DNA of 64,000 nucleotides from assembly GCA_000711775.1 (NCBI GenBank), contig ARYC01000058.1, positions 1 through 64,000 of the forward strand, in the 5' to 3' direction. Source of the DNA: Oxytricha trifallax (Eukaryota; Ciliophora; Spirotrichea; Sporadotrichida; Oxytrichidae). Below the pieces are notes generated by a model. The model did no database searches, was not told the origin of the DNA, and saw only the letters and a list, made by a program, of their open reading frames with translations. This document shows, piece after piece, positions 1 through 12,903 of this stretch. How positions within the stretch are numbered: position 1 is the first letter of the stretch; the number at the start of each line of letters is the position of its first letter. The position numbers and the translations under genes are program-made.

Positions 1-2
1 AG

Positions 3-917
3 CTAACCATAAACCCCTCTCAAATATGCTTCTGTTCTCACTCCATTGGTCCAGAACCTGGCCAGTCTCAGACTATAATCAACTCAACGCAAGGGCAGCG
101 AGGTATTGAGCGCGAATGGCAACGAAAATATGGCATGCATCACTCCCCGACGCTTGCAGCTGTCCAGCAGGCCTCAAAGCAGCAGCCAAATCACAAACAA
201 CCGACAGGAAAGTAAGCGAATTCTATGGATATTGACACTTCTATAGATGATTCTAAGTTCCCTAAGTCCATTAAGGGCAGTAATCAAGCAACTCAAGCTG
301 TAGTCGATGCAATTGAGGCCTTACCATCATTCACCTATACTCCCATCGCAATCACGAAGCAGCAAGTCAACCAGCGGTTGGGGTCTTACGGGGTCTTGGC
401 TCAAAATCTCTCAATCACCAAGGAATCCACTAAGAGATAGCAATTTTCGATGAGCTTTGTGGCAGCTATCACCAAGCACCAGCTGATCTCTAGCCAACAA
501 TTGAGGGGGCCTTCGATGCGATGCTGTTCGAGAACTTCCTCTATCACACCCTGCGCCAGCTGCGCACAGACAAGGATCTCGCCCAGAAGAAGATCGTGCT
601 GCTCATGGACAATGCAGTCATACACAAGTATTCAGAGGTGCTGGAGACTGCTAGGAATTTCAAGGTCACTGTCCTCTTCAATGCAGAGTACTCACCCGGC
701 TTAACCCCATCGAGCAGTTGTTCTCATACATCAAGAGGCACCTCCGCTAGGAGCAAGCAGACAGCAAGTAAGCATACTATACCTAACTTTTCAAAGGATC
801 CACCTGGTGAAGCGGCTCTCGCAGATTCTGAAGGCCATGACCAAAACAGACGTCAACAAGCTATGGGCTTTCAGCGTGAAGCAGTGGTGCAGCACCATCA
901 AGCATGGATTTGTGTGA
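3..917 (+). pseudogene. Decayed IS630/Tc1-mariner-type DDE transposase
   Basis: A GC-rich stretch (visibly near 50% against about 25% around it) that reads as one transposase with TAA/TAG as Gln. The first frame runs from the window edge to about 500; a shift there leads to the DDE_3-like core, with GAFDAMLFENFLYH, then the second catalytic Asp in LLMDNAVIHK, then SPG, then (after another shift near 700) NPIEQLFSYIKRHLR holding the catalytic Glu. A third shift near 800 leads to the C-terminus ending HGFV and TGA at 915-917. At least three shifts mean it is inactive as it stands. It is not a TBE transposase: the motifs and composition differ. The 5' end lies outside the window, so terminal repeats cannot be judged. 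It could also be a domesticated germline-limited transposase gene that has decayed. Confidence 0.8.
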
Positions 918-1104
918 AGTTGAGATGAAAGACGATGAGTTGAAGAGCAGGAACAAGAGAACCAACCAATATAACCATAAACTGCACTTGAATCGTCAAA
1001 TTTATTGATTAAAAGCCCCCTTATTACATATCACACTTTTAAGTTTTAATTTTAACTAATCAAACCAAAAATCCAAAAACCTCTCTCATTTTCGCTCATT
1101 CAAA

Positions 1105-1719
1105 TCATGATTTTGGCTCCTCGTCCAATAAAACGACCAAATTTGGTGCTCAAACAGTCGAGCAGGACTTGAAAGTTGCTGAGCTGGGGGTTTTAAAACA
1201 TGGAGAATACGATCGGGTCTCAAATTTGACCTTACACTCATCAAGCAACGAGTTATTGACCATTTATTGTGATTCCACTCTCAATCACGAGAATTTAGGC
1301 ATAGATGTCTATGATTTCCAATCATTTTAAAAGTTGGACAGTAATAATGACTATTGGGAACTAAACTAGTAAATCAGTTGGAAATAGTCGAAGATCCTGC
1401 TTTAATATCAGTAATTCTTGATAAAAATCGTTCAAATTCTCAACATTCACTTATAAGTGTTCGAATACAATCTAAATGGAAAGTTGGTTAAAATTAATTA
1501 TTAAAAAATATATTTTGATTAATTTCTACAATTTCCTATTTTTATCTATTTTAGCAATATTTCCATTTTAATTGCCAATTTTAACTATAATAATTATAAT
1601 AATAAATTCCTATCTTTGATTTGAAAATAAATTGAAGAGATGAGTCCACTCTGATTTTTATCGAAATTTCCCTGGCTTTCAATGGGCAGTCCCAAGTTAT
1701 CAACCAACAAGACACCAAT
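1105..1719 (+). CDS. C-terminal segments of an unrecognised host protein
   Basis: Coding-quality sequence with TAA/TAG as Gln. One open segment (1105-1360) contains VSNLTLHSSSNELLTIYCD and NLGIDVYDFQSF and looks beta-rich. A second (1370-1490) continues in another frame with LEIVEDPALISVILDKN. A third (1636-1719) reads TLIFIEISLAFNGQSQVINQ and ends at TGA. Between the first two is a 5-bp tandem repeat (ACTAA, near 1350) whose single-copy form would keep the frame; between the last two is about 140 bp of AT-rich DNA that I take as an intron or IES. No start codon is visible, so the N-terminus is upstream or elsewhere. No family was recognised. Confidence 0.5.
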
Positions 1720-2120
1720 TGATCCTTAGTGTGAGTCCTTACTATAAAATTATTAGTAAGATTTATCTATCAATTTAAAATATAATTCATAGTAAATTCT
1801 CAAAAATTAGAGTGTGAAATTCTTACATTTCATTAACTTTTTTGTGTAGTTCGGCTTCCATTATGTATAATTTACTTCTTTGCTTAATAATTTAATAATT
1901 ATAACAAAAAAGATAATTTTTGTCATTAGAATTATTAGGGTATTTTATAAGATATTTGTAATTATAATTATTAATAATTTATTTCAAAACTAAGTTGAAA
2001 AAATCTAATAATTTATTAAAACATGTTGTTTTCTACAATTTATGGAAAATTTAGCATAGTCTTGGTATTATTAGTTATCGTTCATTTATTAATTTTATTT
2101 AATTTGAATTTAATAATAAA

Positions 2121-5100
2121 ATGATGATGAAGAATTCAAAGCAATAGCAACATTAATAATTACAGCAAATGCACTTTCATCAAAATCTACTCTAACATTA
2201 ATAAAATAATGATAGCTCAACTCTATTCCAATAAAATGGTATTGCTAAAGTTTAATTGTATTTATTGAATTTTCTTTAGCTTTTTATATTAATATTTTGC
2301 TATATCTAGAGCAATTTATAAACAAAACCTACAGATCAAAGTAATCCTTAGAACCTCTCTAGACAGTCAGCGAAAGGCAATTAAAATAAATAATAATAAT
2401 TATAGTAAAATAACTAAAGCTCAGGGGGTGCTGATCAAGCCAATCATCAACCCAAACACTCATCTCTCGATCAGAAAAACATAGCAAATTCAAAGTAATA
2501 TTCCTAGGTTAGCTATAAACTTATTGAAAATGCTTCATAATAAAACAACCTTGTCCAGAAAAAGCATTTTGTTATAAATTAAAATATTCATGTCCTAATT
2601 GTTTTTCATGTATTTTCTAAATATAATAGAGCACAACAGTCATTCAAATAACTCCATGATCTTAGACTCGGATATGAACAATCTTGACATGGCAATATAT
2701 GACATGACTCTCCAGGACTCAGAAAGAAATCAAGGATAGTTGAACTTCAATAATTAGAAATTTCAAAAATCAAATAAGAAGAGAAACTAATAACATCAAC
2801 AGATATTTGGAAATAACTTTGATGATTAGATTTCGAATTATTTTTAAAAGGCTTTTACAATTAAATATTTTATATAGTGTTATATACTTATTATTGATGA
2901 GTAATACTTCCAAAATTAGCTAGATGAGGATGATGGTTTTTTGGGGTCATTTATGAAAAACGAGCACCAAAACGCTCTTTCTAAGAATTAAAACTTCAAT
3001 TAATTGGATTTCTTTGGAAATAATAATGGATTTTATGAAGAAGACCAAATTATGATGGGCGAAGATGACGATTAGAATCTGCAAAATTTATCTGATCATT
3101 TTGGATCTTAAATTGTCATAATGGGTGGGGGAGGAGATGACCTCAACAAAATTCATTAGAACTTTGCAGGTGATACCTTCAGTTAAATTAGCTTTTAACT
3201 GTATAATAAATAAAAGAATATATATTGTATTCTTTTTGTCTGATATTTAAAAAAAAGATATACACCTGTTTTTTTAATAGTTTATATATTAAGCTCAACT
3301 TATGAATAGTAGCAATAGCTTCATAATGTAAATAATCATAGCACTCATGAAAACAAAAAAATGATGAAACATGGGAGTATAAACAATAACAATTTCTTGG
3401 GAGCAGGAGGCGTCGCTCATCACTAATAATCACAGAGTAATGAACCTAGATCTCACATTCAAAGTAAACTCCATTAATACTAAGAGAAAAATAGGCCAAG
3501 CACCAAAGTTAAGATGCATAATCTAATTTTCATTTAACTATTAAAATATTAACTATTTAATTTTATAATCTGATTGATTAAGTTAAAATTATATTTATCT
3601 GAATGACGAGTTGCTTGATTCAATGATTCTTAACAATTTGAATGATGATATGAATACTCAAAGAGATAATACTTACAACAACAATATGCAAAATTAACAT
3701 GCTAAGAGAAATGGAAATTAAATATTAGAGTTTAAATCTCACAAGCAATCCAACAAAATCTTAGGCTACCCAAGCTCCAATTCAAATCTCAATATAATAT
3801 TGATACTCTAAACTAGAGTTATAATTATTGGTCTTCATTTATTATAACATCATAATGAATAGTGTGTAGCTTTAGCAATCAGATGTTCATTCTTAAACAA
3901 CAATTTATAATTCAGGCATATTTGATGATGCCTCTATAATGAAAATTTTAGATAAATCAATATCAGACGACTCACTATTTAACATCCAGTAGCAACATTT
4001 AATCGAAGAGCTAAGTTCTACGAATAAGTAAGTCAAAAGTAAAATTGAGATTGAGAACAGTTTCATGTTTGAGTGCGAGGATGTCAAGCAGATACTGTAA
4101 AATGTTAGTACTAAATACAAAGAAAAGCTTTAAAAGCAGAGATAAAATGGGATATTATAGGGTGGCTAACTTGTAGGCATCACATTCGAAGAATTAAAGT
4201 CCTACGATATGTGATTTAGTTATTTTATTAGTCTAATAATATCTTGGCTTCATCAGCGATAGAAAAACTACGACAAGTGGAGAAAATAGGCAAAGTTATA
4301 ATCGAAGCTCAACGATTAAAATCACTCTCATTTAAGAAATACAAGCAAAATTTAAGAATCCAAATTCACAATTAAATTTAAAAGTTTAAAGAGATCTGCA
4401 AGAAATAATACAGATAAACAGAGAACTGGAAGTTCAAGTTACAAATTAATGAATTTGAGACAAATGAAAAAGTTTAGTAATATGAAGAGAGATTTGAAAG
4501 ATAAAGCGATGAAATTAACAAGCTCGCCAATCGTTGCGAGTAACTAAAATATGAAAAAGATTTAATGGCTTAAAAGAACGAATAAAAACTTAAGGATATG
4601 GAGAAAATTCTCAAGGTTGTTTTGAAAAATCTTGGATCTAAGGATAATGAACGATTGAATAAAATTAACAATTCATTTTGCTTAGGCACAGACCATTCCA
4701 TGCTTTTATAGCCAAGGTCTAGAAAGAAGTTTCAAATAGCCAAATTTTAAAGCAATGACTTGTAGTAATCAGTTGATGAAAAAGAGAATGAAAGTATTCT
4801 GTCTAACTAAGGTAGTAAAATTGACAACAAAGAAATAAAAAGTTATCTTGAAAAAGTCCAAATTCTACTAAAAGAGAATAGAAAGTACAATCAAGTATAA
4901 CTTAAGAAGAATAAGAAGCAATAAGACTAAGAAGGGGGATCTTGCTTCCAGTCTTCTTAAATGCTTATGAATGATAATGAAAACTAGTAGTCTTAATTCT
5001 TTCCAGAGGAAGAAGCTGAGCATGATAGGGCATTTATAGATAACTAAAACTAGTCAGAATCTTCAAAAAGTATGAGCTATAAGCCTGGAGATAGAATGAT

Positions 5101-8100
5101 AGATATCACAGAAGAGTCAGTTGATTATGAATTTGATCAAAATCAAGTCCTCGTTATGAACCAAGGAGATGAAGACATGGAAGAGTCAAAGAAAAGTCTA
5201 GTAAATCTTTTAGACATATAAGATAAAATATCAGCAAAAGATTTAAAAGGGCAGGCAAACTATGATTAATCCCCAAGTGAAAGATAAATGCTTCAATATA
5301 ACAGATAGAGAATGCTACAAGGCTAAGATAAGTTTAATAACCAAAATAAATTGCTTAGTCTTAGCAATGACAATTCAATTAATGATGATATTTAAATCTT
5401 AGGTCACCTAGAATAGAACAACTTGAAAAATGAATTGAACTCTTCAAACGATTTCTTAGGATTTTTCAATGAAGATTAATTCAAAAAACCCTCACAGGAA
5501 TTGAATGGAACCGGGAACAACATATTTATTTTGGATGGTTCAAATGATTAAGATTTAAACTCAATGAGTAGAAATATTATGGGCTAACAACTTTATTCAG
5601 GAGGAAGTAGCTAGCTCTCAATAATTAATGCTTTTCCTAATTCCAATAGAATTTAGATGTCTGATGAAGTGTTTATAGTACAAGTCCTAGATCGAAAGAT
5701 TCCTATTCCTAAACTCAATATCAATGCTCTTAAAAGGCTTGAAAGATAAGAAATGTTTGATAAAAACATACCAGATGTAGAGTGCACTGAGTCATCCATA
5801 TCATAAAGTGAAATTTAGCAATCCTCAGTTTCTTATCCAAAGAATCCAAATCTCATAACTGACCACTAAAATATAACAAGCTTTCAAAATGAATCTATTT
5901 CCAAGTAGTATCAGAGCTAAATTGAAAATTCAAGCTCTTCAGTAAAAAATGGTGATGGATTATTAGACCAAGCTGTTTATCATGATTCTTAGAGTAAATC
6001 TATCAAAACTCACAGTTCACTCTCTAGAAGTAAGGCAGGACCTGCAGCTGGAATGTAGAACATGTTCGACTCCTTTAAGCAAGAACTTGGAATGATGGAT
6101 AGATTGATTATATATTTTATTTATAAATAGCATCAAGCAAATAAGCAGCTCTAAAGACAATAAATAGTCATAGCAAAATTGCAATTTGAATCTTGATTTA
6201 GATGAATCTTTGGAAAGAGACCACTAAGTTATTTTTACTAATGATTTTAAGCAACAGTTCTAGTTAGTAGAAAATCCAAATAATATAAATAGAGATATTC
6301 AAATACTACATGAGATAAATTAAGAGAAATCTCTTGATCTTTCTATAAATGTTAGCAAATTTAAGAAATCTCTGTCAGATCCAAACTTAATGTTCAATGA
6401 TGTCGATTCAGATAGTGATGAAAAGTAGAGTTAGACAAGAATTGAATCTTAAAATATAAGGCATGAAAACCCAACTTCTTAGCTAGTAAATAATGCTGTT
6501 TTACTCTAAAATATGAAAAAGCTAAAAACTCCTTAAGCCCTTTAAGGCAAAATAAGATTTAATATTCTTAAAAACGATAACTAATAAAAAGATGAGTCTA
6601 TTCAAAAGATAAACGTTATTCCAAATAAGCTAAATACAAGAAAGTCTCTCAGTTAATTCTAATCTAAATTGAGGTCAAGCATTGGAAATAATTCTAGACA
6701 GGGATAAGATGAATAAAGCCACAAAGTTATAACCTAAACAGATTCAAGTAATGCAAGCTAGTAAAACCCTTTTATACTATTCAATAAGGCTTAAACTACT
6801 AGCAAGGACGAATCCTTAAACAAAAGTCCCTCTCAAGAAATTTAGTACTCTACAAATTAAAATATCATAAGAGCTATATCAAGTACTTCAGGAAAAATTT
6901 CAGAGTCTGACAGTCAAGGATTACAATCTTAAGAAACAAATTCTCCTCTTAAAAAATCTCAACTCATTCAAAATTACATCCAAGGTGCTGCTTCCATGAA
7001 TGGTAGTTAAGGCTCAAAATTAAGTATTAACAAGATTTTCAATCCAAATAGGAAAAACTACCAAAGAAACGTCTAGAATTAAAATCATTTCTCTCAGCAG
7101 GAAATCTAGCAAAATCTTTTGAATGATAAGAAGAACTAAGATAAAAATATGATGCAAGAGATGAAAGAACATCTTGAGTCTTGTGATATAACTTAAAACA
7201 ACGCTTTCTCAAGAAAGAAATCTGCCGTGAAAGAATAAGTAGTTGAAAATGATTAATCATAGCTGAATGGTCTCTCTCCAAGTCACAAGAGGACCTCTCA
7301 ATCTCATACACCTAAAAAGAGAGATATGATTATCGTAAACAATTAGCAAATTAAGCTTGGTTAAAAGATTAAAATTATAAAGCCAAATTTCAATATTGCT
7401 GATCAATCTGTTTTAAATAACGGTCCAGATAATGAATCAAGTGTTATTAGAATGTCCTTGCCTTTCAAGAAAATCACAATCTAACGAACAATAATTAAGA
7501 AAAAGAACTAAAACATCTCAGTCATTGATCAAACCATAGACTAATCTTAGATGATCCCTAATAAGCATATATAAAACGAGACTTTCATAAACGGACACGC
7601 AGCTGATAACTCAATTATGATAAACGATATCTCGATTATTTAACCTTAAATATCAAAAGGCAGTATAATTCAAGGCTTGAGGTAGAAATCACAGATTGCC
7701 AAAATAAATTCAAACTTTATTACACCAGCAAGTCTGCTTTAACAAAATCAAAACAATTCTCAATTGAATATTAGCGCCATTAATAGTAGTGTTTTAAGCA
7801 AATAACTAGCTCCAGGAATGATTTAAGTAAAAAATATAGTAGGTGCCTTGCCAAATCAGAATTTTATTAGTCAGCAGATTATTGAGAAAATTAAGAAGCA
7901 AAAGAATGAAAAATTAGATGGACAAGGGCAAGCTTCATAGACCAACATTTTACAAAATTATAACACCAATCCTAACCCAGTAAATATATCTCGAGGAGAA
8001 AGTAATTCTAAATCCTTAATAAAAGACACTAATTCTTAATCAATTGAGAAACTTACCAAGCTACCTCAAAGAATGATTTTAGTGATTTATTTAAAAACTC

Positions 8101-8370
8101 ATTTTACTTTATATTCTAACTTTGAATGATGATAATGAATCCAGCTTTGTTACAGCAATAGAAAATCCTTTAATAGTAGAAATTGCTCCAAAAGCCGTAA
8201 GTTAAGTAAAATGATAACTCGGCTCATGACTTATCCCAGAATATAATTGATAAAAACTATCACTCAGTAAAGAATCCATAGATGAATATTATTGGAAATA
8301 GTAGCGTAAATAAGCTGTAATATCAATTAAATGCAATATTTTATCAATTTTCATATTAAGAATAAGTTAA
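2121..8370 (+). CDS. Long Gln/Asn-rich coiled-coil host gene, interrupted by IESs
   Basis: Starts ATGATGATGAAG (MMMKNSKQQQHQQLQQ) and continues as a Ser/Asn/Gln-rich protein whose glutamines are mostly TAA/TAG. AT-rich breaks without coding character lie near 2240-2310, 2570-2635, 2855-2920, 3190-3330, 3530-3600, 3785-3890, 4208-4262, 6105-6135 and 8085-8125 and are likely IESs or introns. A coiled-coil part is clear at 4440-4640 (EERFERQSDEINKLANRCEQ, KNEQKLKDMEKILKVVLKN). Frame use between 4260 and 4450 is ambiguous: the pointer-like repeat CTACGA (left near 4206, right near 4270) joins to a different frame than the coiled coil. The last coding segment (8130-8345) has no TGA before the TBE at 8435, so the 3' end is either lost or placed elsewhere. 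No known domain found. Confidence 0.6.
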
Positions 8371-8573
8371 TAAATTTTATTATTATTTACTAATTTATTT
8401 GATTAGAGGTTAACAATAACCCCTAGATAGCAATCAAAACCCCAAAACCCCTTAGTGAGGTTTATAAGTGCTTTGATTTGTAGGGTATAGTTGGGGTCTT
8501 ATTGGGGTTAGTAGAGAAAACGCAGGTTTGATATGAATTTAATGTATATTTAATGAGTATTAGTGTCATTAAT

Positions 8574-10016
8574 TCAAACAAATTTTATCTGCTTATCTTT
8601 GTGGTATCTCTTGAACTTAGCTCTCTTTAATGTTTCAAGTATATCTTCTAATGACGATCTTGGATATGCTGGAGCTCTTACTATGATCATCTCAACCATT
8701 TTCTTAATCTAAGTGCATACATATTCCTGCTTTATATGTTTAACAGCCATGTTTGATTACTTTTCTTGCTTTGTTCCGAAGTAAGACATACTTTCCATAT
8801 CGCACTCTAAAATAATTGCTCCTACCGCCAGACATCCCACTAAACAGAGCCATTAGTCCACTTCTCTCTTATTGGGAAGTACCCAGGTGTGCCTAGCACT
8901 TTAGCTAAAGTCACTATTTCTTACCTTATTGCTCTATTGAAATCAATGACTACTATTTCTAAAGGACAGAGATTTACCATTACATTTTCTGGCTTCAAAT
9001 CTCTATGAACATACCCTAGATCATGCAGCTCTATCACACCCTTGGTCATTTCCGTGAGTATCTCATTCAAGTCATCTGGGTATCTATTATGGTAGAGATA
9101 ATCTCTGAGAGTCATTTCAAATTTCTTGAGTCGTAGTGCAATAAAACCATGTCCAAGAATAACTCCATCGAGTTTAAGCAAGTTCTTGCATTACCTTTTA
9201 TGAGCCTCTCTTAGTATTATGTATTCATTGGCAAACTCATTTTGATACTGCTCGTTCCTAATAAGATATTTGAAAGGATATACTTTATAAGCATACTCAT
9301 CAACTACTATGAGTTTTGCCTGTTAGGCACATCAATATGTAAATAGTTGTCAATGCAAAAACTGAGATCTACTGCATTTAATGCAGGTATATACATAGCT
9401 CTCTCTTACAAGCATGCTATATATAATTCATTAGCTGGTTGGTTCATTGACTCAAAACGTTTCTGCTTCTTAAGTCTCTCTTCCTGCTCTCTTTAAGACT
9501 CTACAGTATTGGACTTTCTCTTGGCTGGTATAAGTTTTTATGTTTCTTTATCTTGCATTAAAAACTCACTTAAATGATGTTTTTGCATGTGTCTTTTAAC
9601 TTTAGCTGAGTGAGTGTAAGACTTCATGCAAGTCGTGCACTAATACCTGCCATCGACCTTTTCGTGCTTAAAATATATCTTAGCTCTCCCAGAGTGCATC
9701 TCTTTGATGTGCCTCTTCAAGCTCGAATCAGTTGAGAAGAAATTTTAGCATTCATCACATTAGAATTCTTTAATCTTTTCTAGTGGAGATGTTCTTTTAA
9801 CTCCTCAACATCTTCGATTAGCGTTTAAATACTTATCTCTGCTCTCTGCTTCCTGATATTTATTTATAGAATAAACACTTCTGATTCAAACTCAAGATCT
9901 TTAAGCTCTGGCTCCTTTTCAATGTAGATGATCTCTGGCTTCTTAGTTTAGCCAAAGTTAAGCTAAGATTATCCACTGCCAAGAGAGACTGCTTTGCGAT
10001 TTAAGTTAGCCGCCAT
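8574..10016 (-). CDS. TBE 57 kDa zinc-finger/protein-kinase-like protein, copy 1
   Basis: Starts MAANLNRKAVSLGSG on the minus strand. N-terminal half has two C2H2 fingers, CDECQNFFSTDSSLKRHIKE plus MH and CTTCMKSYTHSAKVKRHMQK plus HH. The C-terminal half is a protein-kinase fold: LKLDGVILGHGFIALRLKKF, then the catalytic loop HRDLKPENV, then VIDFNRA where kinases have DFG, then GTPGYFP. The DFN in place of DFG suggests altered or lost phosphotransfer. One shift is visible between KYLNANRRC and the zinc-finger part (near 9810) and another near 9320. Ends at TGA after DKQIKFV. The role of this protein in TBE biology is unknown. Confidence 0.88.
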
Positions 10017-10581
10017 GTTTAAATTCAAATTTAAATTTCTATTATAAAGCTTTAATAACCTCTCTTGTTATAGTAACTTTGTATAGGAGTTGGTACTGCA
10101 ACAACAATGGTTGCTTCTTAGGCGTTAGACATCATATTTATACTAAGTTTATAACTATAAATTTTCTAAATTCATGCTTAATATTTTTAATTTTGGTACC
10201 AACTTAGAAAAAATTGAGGTTGGTACTGGTACCAGTTAGGTTTTGAACCATATTGGAACTTTTCCATTAAAACCTCATTAGTTTAAAACTAGGTACTAAT
10301 TAAGTTTTGGTACTATTAAATTAGTACCAATTAAAATTAAACGAATTTAGTACCAGTACTAATTAAATTTAAACAAATTTAGTACTAATTTAATGGAACT
10401 AAATTGATAAAAATGGAGCTCCATCTCTGCAGTTTGTTACAGCTTCTGCAAACTTTCTCCACGTATCTTGCAGGGTTGACCTCCTATAAGATACCCATAT
10501 TTAATAGTAAGATTTTAAACAATAGGATCCAGAAGTCTATAAGTTATAATTTGAAATTCATTAATAGGAAGAGGAACAAAG

Positions 10582-11372
10582 ATGGAATCACTCAATGATC
10601 AAATGAAAAGAGTCGAGGCTCAAGAAATGATCTCAAGATTCAGAAGTAAAGAAGATCTCTATCGATACCTAACTTTACATGGTAAAGATAAATAGATGAC
10701 TATTAACATATTATACAGTTGGTTTATTCCCTCCAACGATGGAAGCTACCAAAATTTCATTCTTGAAAGCAATACTTTGTGAGGAGAAGAAAGCTTTTAA
10801 AAATAAAGAGATTAAACTAATAGAAATTCCGAACTACCCTGAGATTTCAGTCACTAATCTTTATGAGGATGCCATGTAAGAAGAGGAAGTGGTAGTTTAC
10901 CTTCCTACCAAGAACAACTCTCTAATAAACTACCAGAGAGGAACTTCTTCTTTGGTGTTCTTGGTACAATAAAAGAGGATTATCTCAGAGAAATTATTGA
11001 AGAAGCACATAAGAAACGATATTCTATCTCTCCTGAAGACTAGAAGAAGCAAGGAATTCTAATAAGCTCAGCTTGGCTAGAGGAACTTAAGAAGCATCCT
11101 TATCTTTCAAGTAAGCTTTGGCATATAACTTTATAGGAAAATCTGGCACTGGTATATATCTAATGAAAGAGCATTCTAAGGTTCATAGAGAGAGAAAGTA
11201 ACAGACAATTCATGAAGTGAGCAAGAGACTCTATAAAGATGTTTAAAAGCCAGATGAAATGAACATAGATGCAGGAGCTGGCACAAAGAGAAGAAATATG
11301 GGCCCAAGCAAGCCATAAGAAGAGGAGAAGAAGGAGAAGCCAAACCCATTCATGGGCCAGTTTAATATGTGA
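10582..11372 (+). CDS. TBE 22 kDa protein, copy 1 (shifted)
   Basis: Starts MESLNDQMKRVEAQEMISRF and ends NPFMGQFNM followed by TGA. Comparison with copies 2 and 3 in this window shows the family sequence passing through KEIKLIEIPNYPEISVTNLY, LPERNFFFGVLGTIKEDYLR and EEAHKKRYSISPEDQKKQGI, but here these lie in different frames, so several small indels have broken the gene. Function of the 22 kDa family is not established. It lies between the two minus-strand genes and is transcribed toward the transposase. Confidence 0.85.
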
Positions 11373-11378
11373 ATATAT

Positions 11379-12439
11379 TCATTCGTTTAAATCTAAAACT
11401 TATTTATAAACATTCATTCTTCCCTTTCTCGCACAAATTGTTGTCTTATCTACGCTCACTCTCTTACAGCTGCTTTGAATCAAGTCTACTGTATCGATGG
11501 GCAAGTCATGCATAAGATGATACAGCAGAAGCTTCTTGTAGTGAGTCTTTATTTAACTCCAGTAGAATTCTATTCCATTAAATTAAGGGCTGTAAGGAAC
11601 GTTGTATACAGGAGTTATGTTTAACTCTTCATAGCTTTCTTAGACTCCTTAGTCTTATGAACTGATAGGTTATCAACAAACAGGATGATCTCTTGGTTGC
11701 AATACTTCTCTCTGAGCTATGTAGGAACTCTATATACTACTCTCGCTTAATAGAGCGAGGGTGAATAACATAACTCTCTAAGCCTGAATCTTCACTTATA
11801 CCAGCTAAAATTGCATGGGTGACTACCTTTACTTTTTAGTCATAAACTTCTATGTTATCATACTACTTGTACCATGACTTATTAATAAAAGTGTTGAACG
11901 TAAACACAGCTTCATCTGCATGTATGAACTTGATGTTATAGTAATAGCTCTCTGCATTTAATCATATATATAGTTTAAATTATTACTATAAAATGCACTG
12001 TAAAATCAATCACTCTCTTAACTCTGTTGACAGTCTTGAAAGTAATACCATTTCGTCTATAAATATTGGCTATAGTCTAAAGAGAGATACGCATGTCTGG
12101 AAACTTGCGATGAAACATGACAGCTCGTTAGTCAAGAGGAAAGTGAGCCCAATACTTTAATGTCTTAAAGTCACAGAGATAGTCAATATGGACCTGTGAG
12201 AACTTTTATTTTCTTGCAGGATGTTTTCAAGAGCCTGAGTTATAATGTTAAACAGCTAACAAGCAATGATACCTAACAGTTGAAGCACTCTTGTGTAGGA
12301 GTCTTGCTATGGCTGTATAATTCAACACTGGTTTGACTTAGTCTAAATTAAAACTAGTACCATACCGAAGCTTAAGCAGTAAATCTAAATATTACTCATC
12401 ATAAATAGACCCTAGATTTCGCTAATTTCTATTTCTCAT
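11379..12439 (-). CDS. TBE 42 kDa DDE transposase, copy 1 (shifted)
   Basis: Starts MRNRNQRNLGSIYDEQYLDL on the minus strand and ends VLDLNE followed by TGA, 353 codons, the usual size for this family. The middle contains HADEAVFTFNTFINKSWYKQ, then ILFVDNLSVHKTKESKK with the second catalytic Asp, then YSPQFNGIEFYWSQIKTHYK with the catalytic Glu. Relative to copy 2 it lacks one base at the HS/HNLRKKY site (near 11715) and one just before EELNITP (near 11630), plus a shift near 12230. Belongs to the IS630/Tc1-mariner superfamily. Confidence 0.9.
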
Positions 12440-12544
12440 TTTGAAAACTGACCTAATTTCTCTACTAACCCCAATAAGACCCCAACTATACCCTACAAAT
12501 CAAAGCACTTATAAACCTCAATAAGGGGTTTTGGGGTTTTGACT

Positions 12545-12837
12545 ATATGTCTTAAATAGTCGACAGACGTAGTGACAGTTGTCAAAAATTAAAAATAACA
12601 TCAAAACAGCAATTAAAAAGATAATAGATAATTTTGAAAAATTTATATCATTTTATATATAAATATTGTTATGAGAGCGAGATGTCATGAAGGGAGACGA
12701 TTCAGACCTTGGGAATATGATTTTTCATATAAAGTTGGGAATATTAGGGGGACTTCATTTTTGAGGTGGGAGGAGGGGGGTACCTCGGTTTAGGGACTTG
12801 GGAGGGGTGGGGGGTAACTCGGGGTGAACAGGGAAGG
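12545..12837. repeat. Right-end fragment of a TGTTC-ended hairpin element
   Basis: Contains GTCGACAGACGTAGTGACA near its start, matching the internal GTCCGTCGAC region of the hairpin elements at 15.4 and 50.7 kb, and ends in G-rich repeats with CTCGGTTTAGGG, then CTCGGGGTGAACA, the inverted form of the TGTTCACCCCGAG terminus at 50.7 kb. The left half is missing, and TBE copy 1 abuts it, so it may have been cut by that insertion or by a deletion. It also shares AGATGTCATGAAGG with the palindrome at 21.8-22.4 kb. Confidence 0.6.
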
Positions 12838-12903
12838 AACATAAATCTCAATCTTAAAAGCATAATAAGTATAGAGAAAAAATAATTTAAGACTAATTAA
12901 ATA

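Larger units (their letters stand above)
8435..12541. mobile_element. TBE transposon, copy 1 (4107 bp)
   Basis: Telomere-bearing element. Both ends carry inverted repeats of about 78 bp that begin CAAAACCCCAAAACCCC and contain the matching segment around GGGTATAGTTGGGGTCTTA. Inside, in order: 57 kDa gene (minus), 22 kDa gene (plus), 42 kDa transposase (minus), the standard TBE arrangement. The length matches the known ~4.1 kb. Flanks are AAT on the left and ACT on the right, not an identical 3-bp duplication, so one flank has mutated or the copy was rearranged. In the family, TBEs are cut out of the developing macronucleus and their transposases act in genome rearrangement. Genes of this copy carry several shifts. 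Confidence 0.95.

Noticed and set aside
8435-8460. C4A4C4 runs as a real telomere or chromosome end
   Set aside because: The repeat occurs inverted at both ends of a 4.1 kb element with TBE genes, so it is the transposon terminus; no longer telomere tract is present.
12545-12837. Complete hairpin element next to TBE copy 1
   Set aside because: Only one terminus and one arm are present and no 6-bp duplication can be paired.
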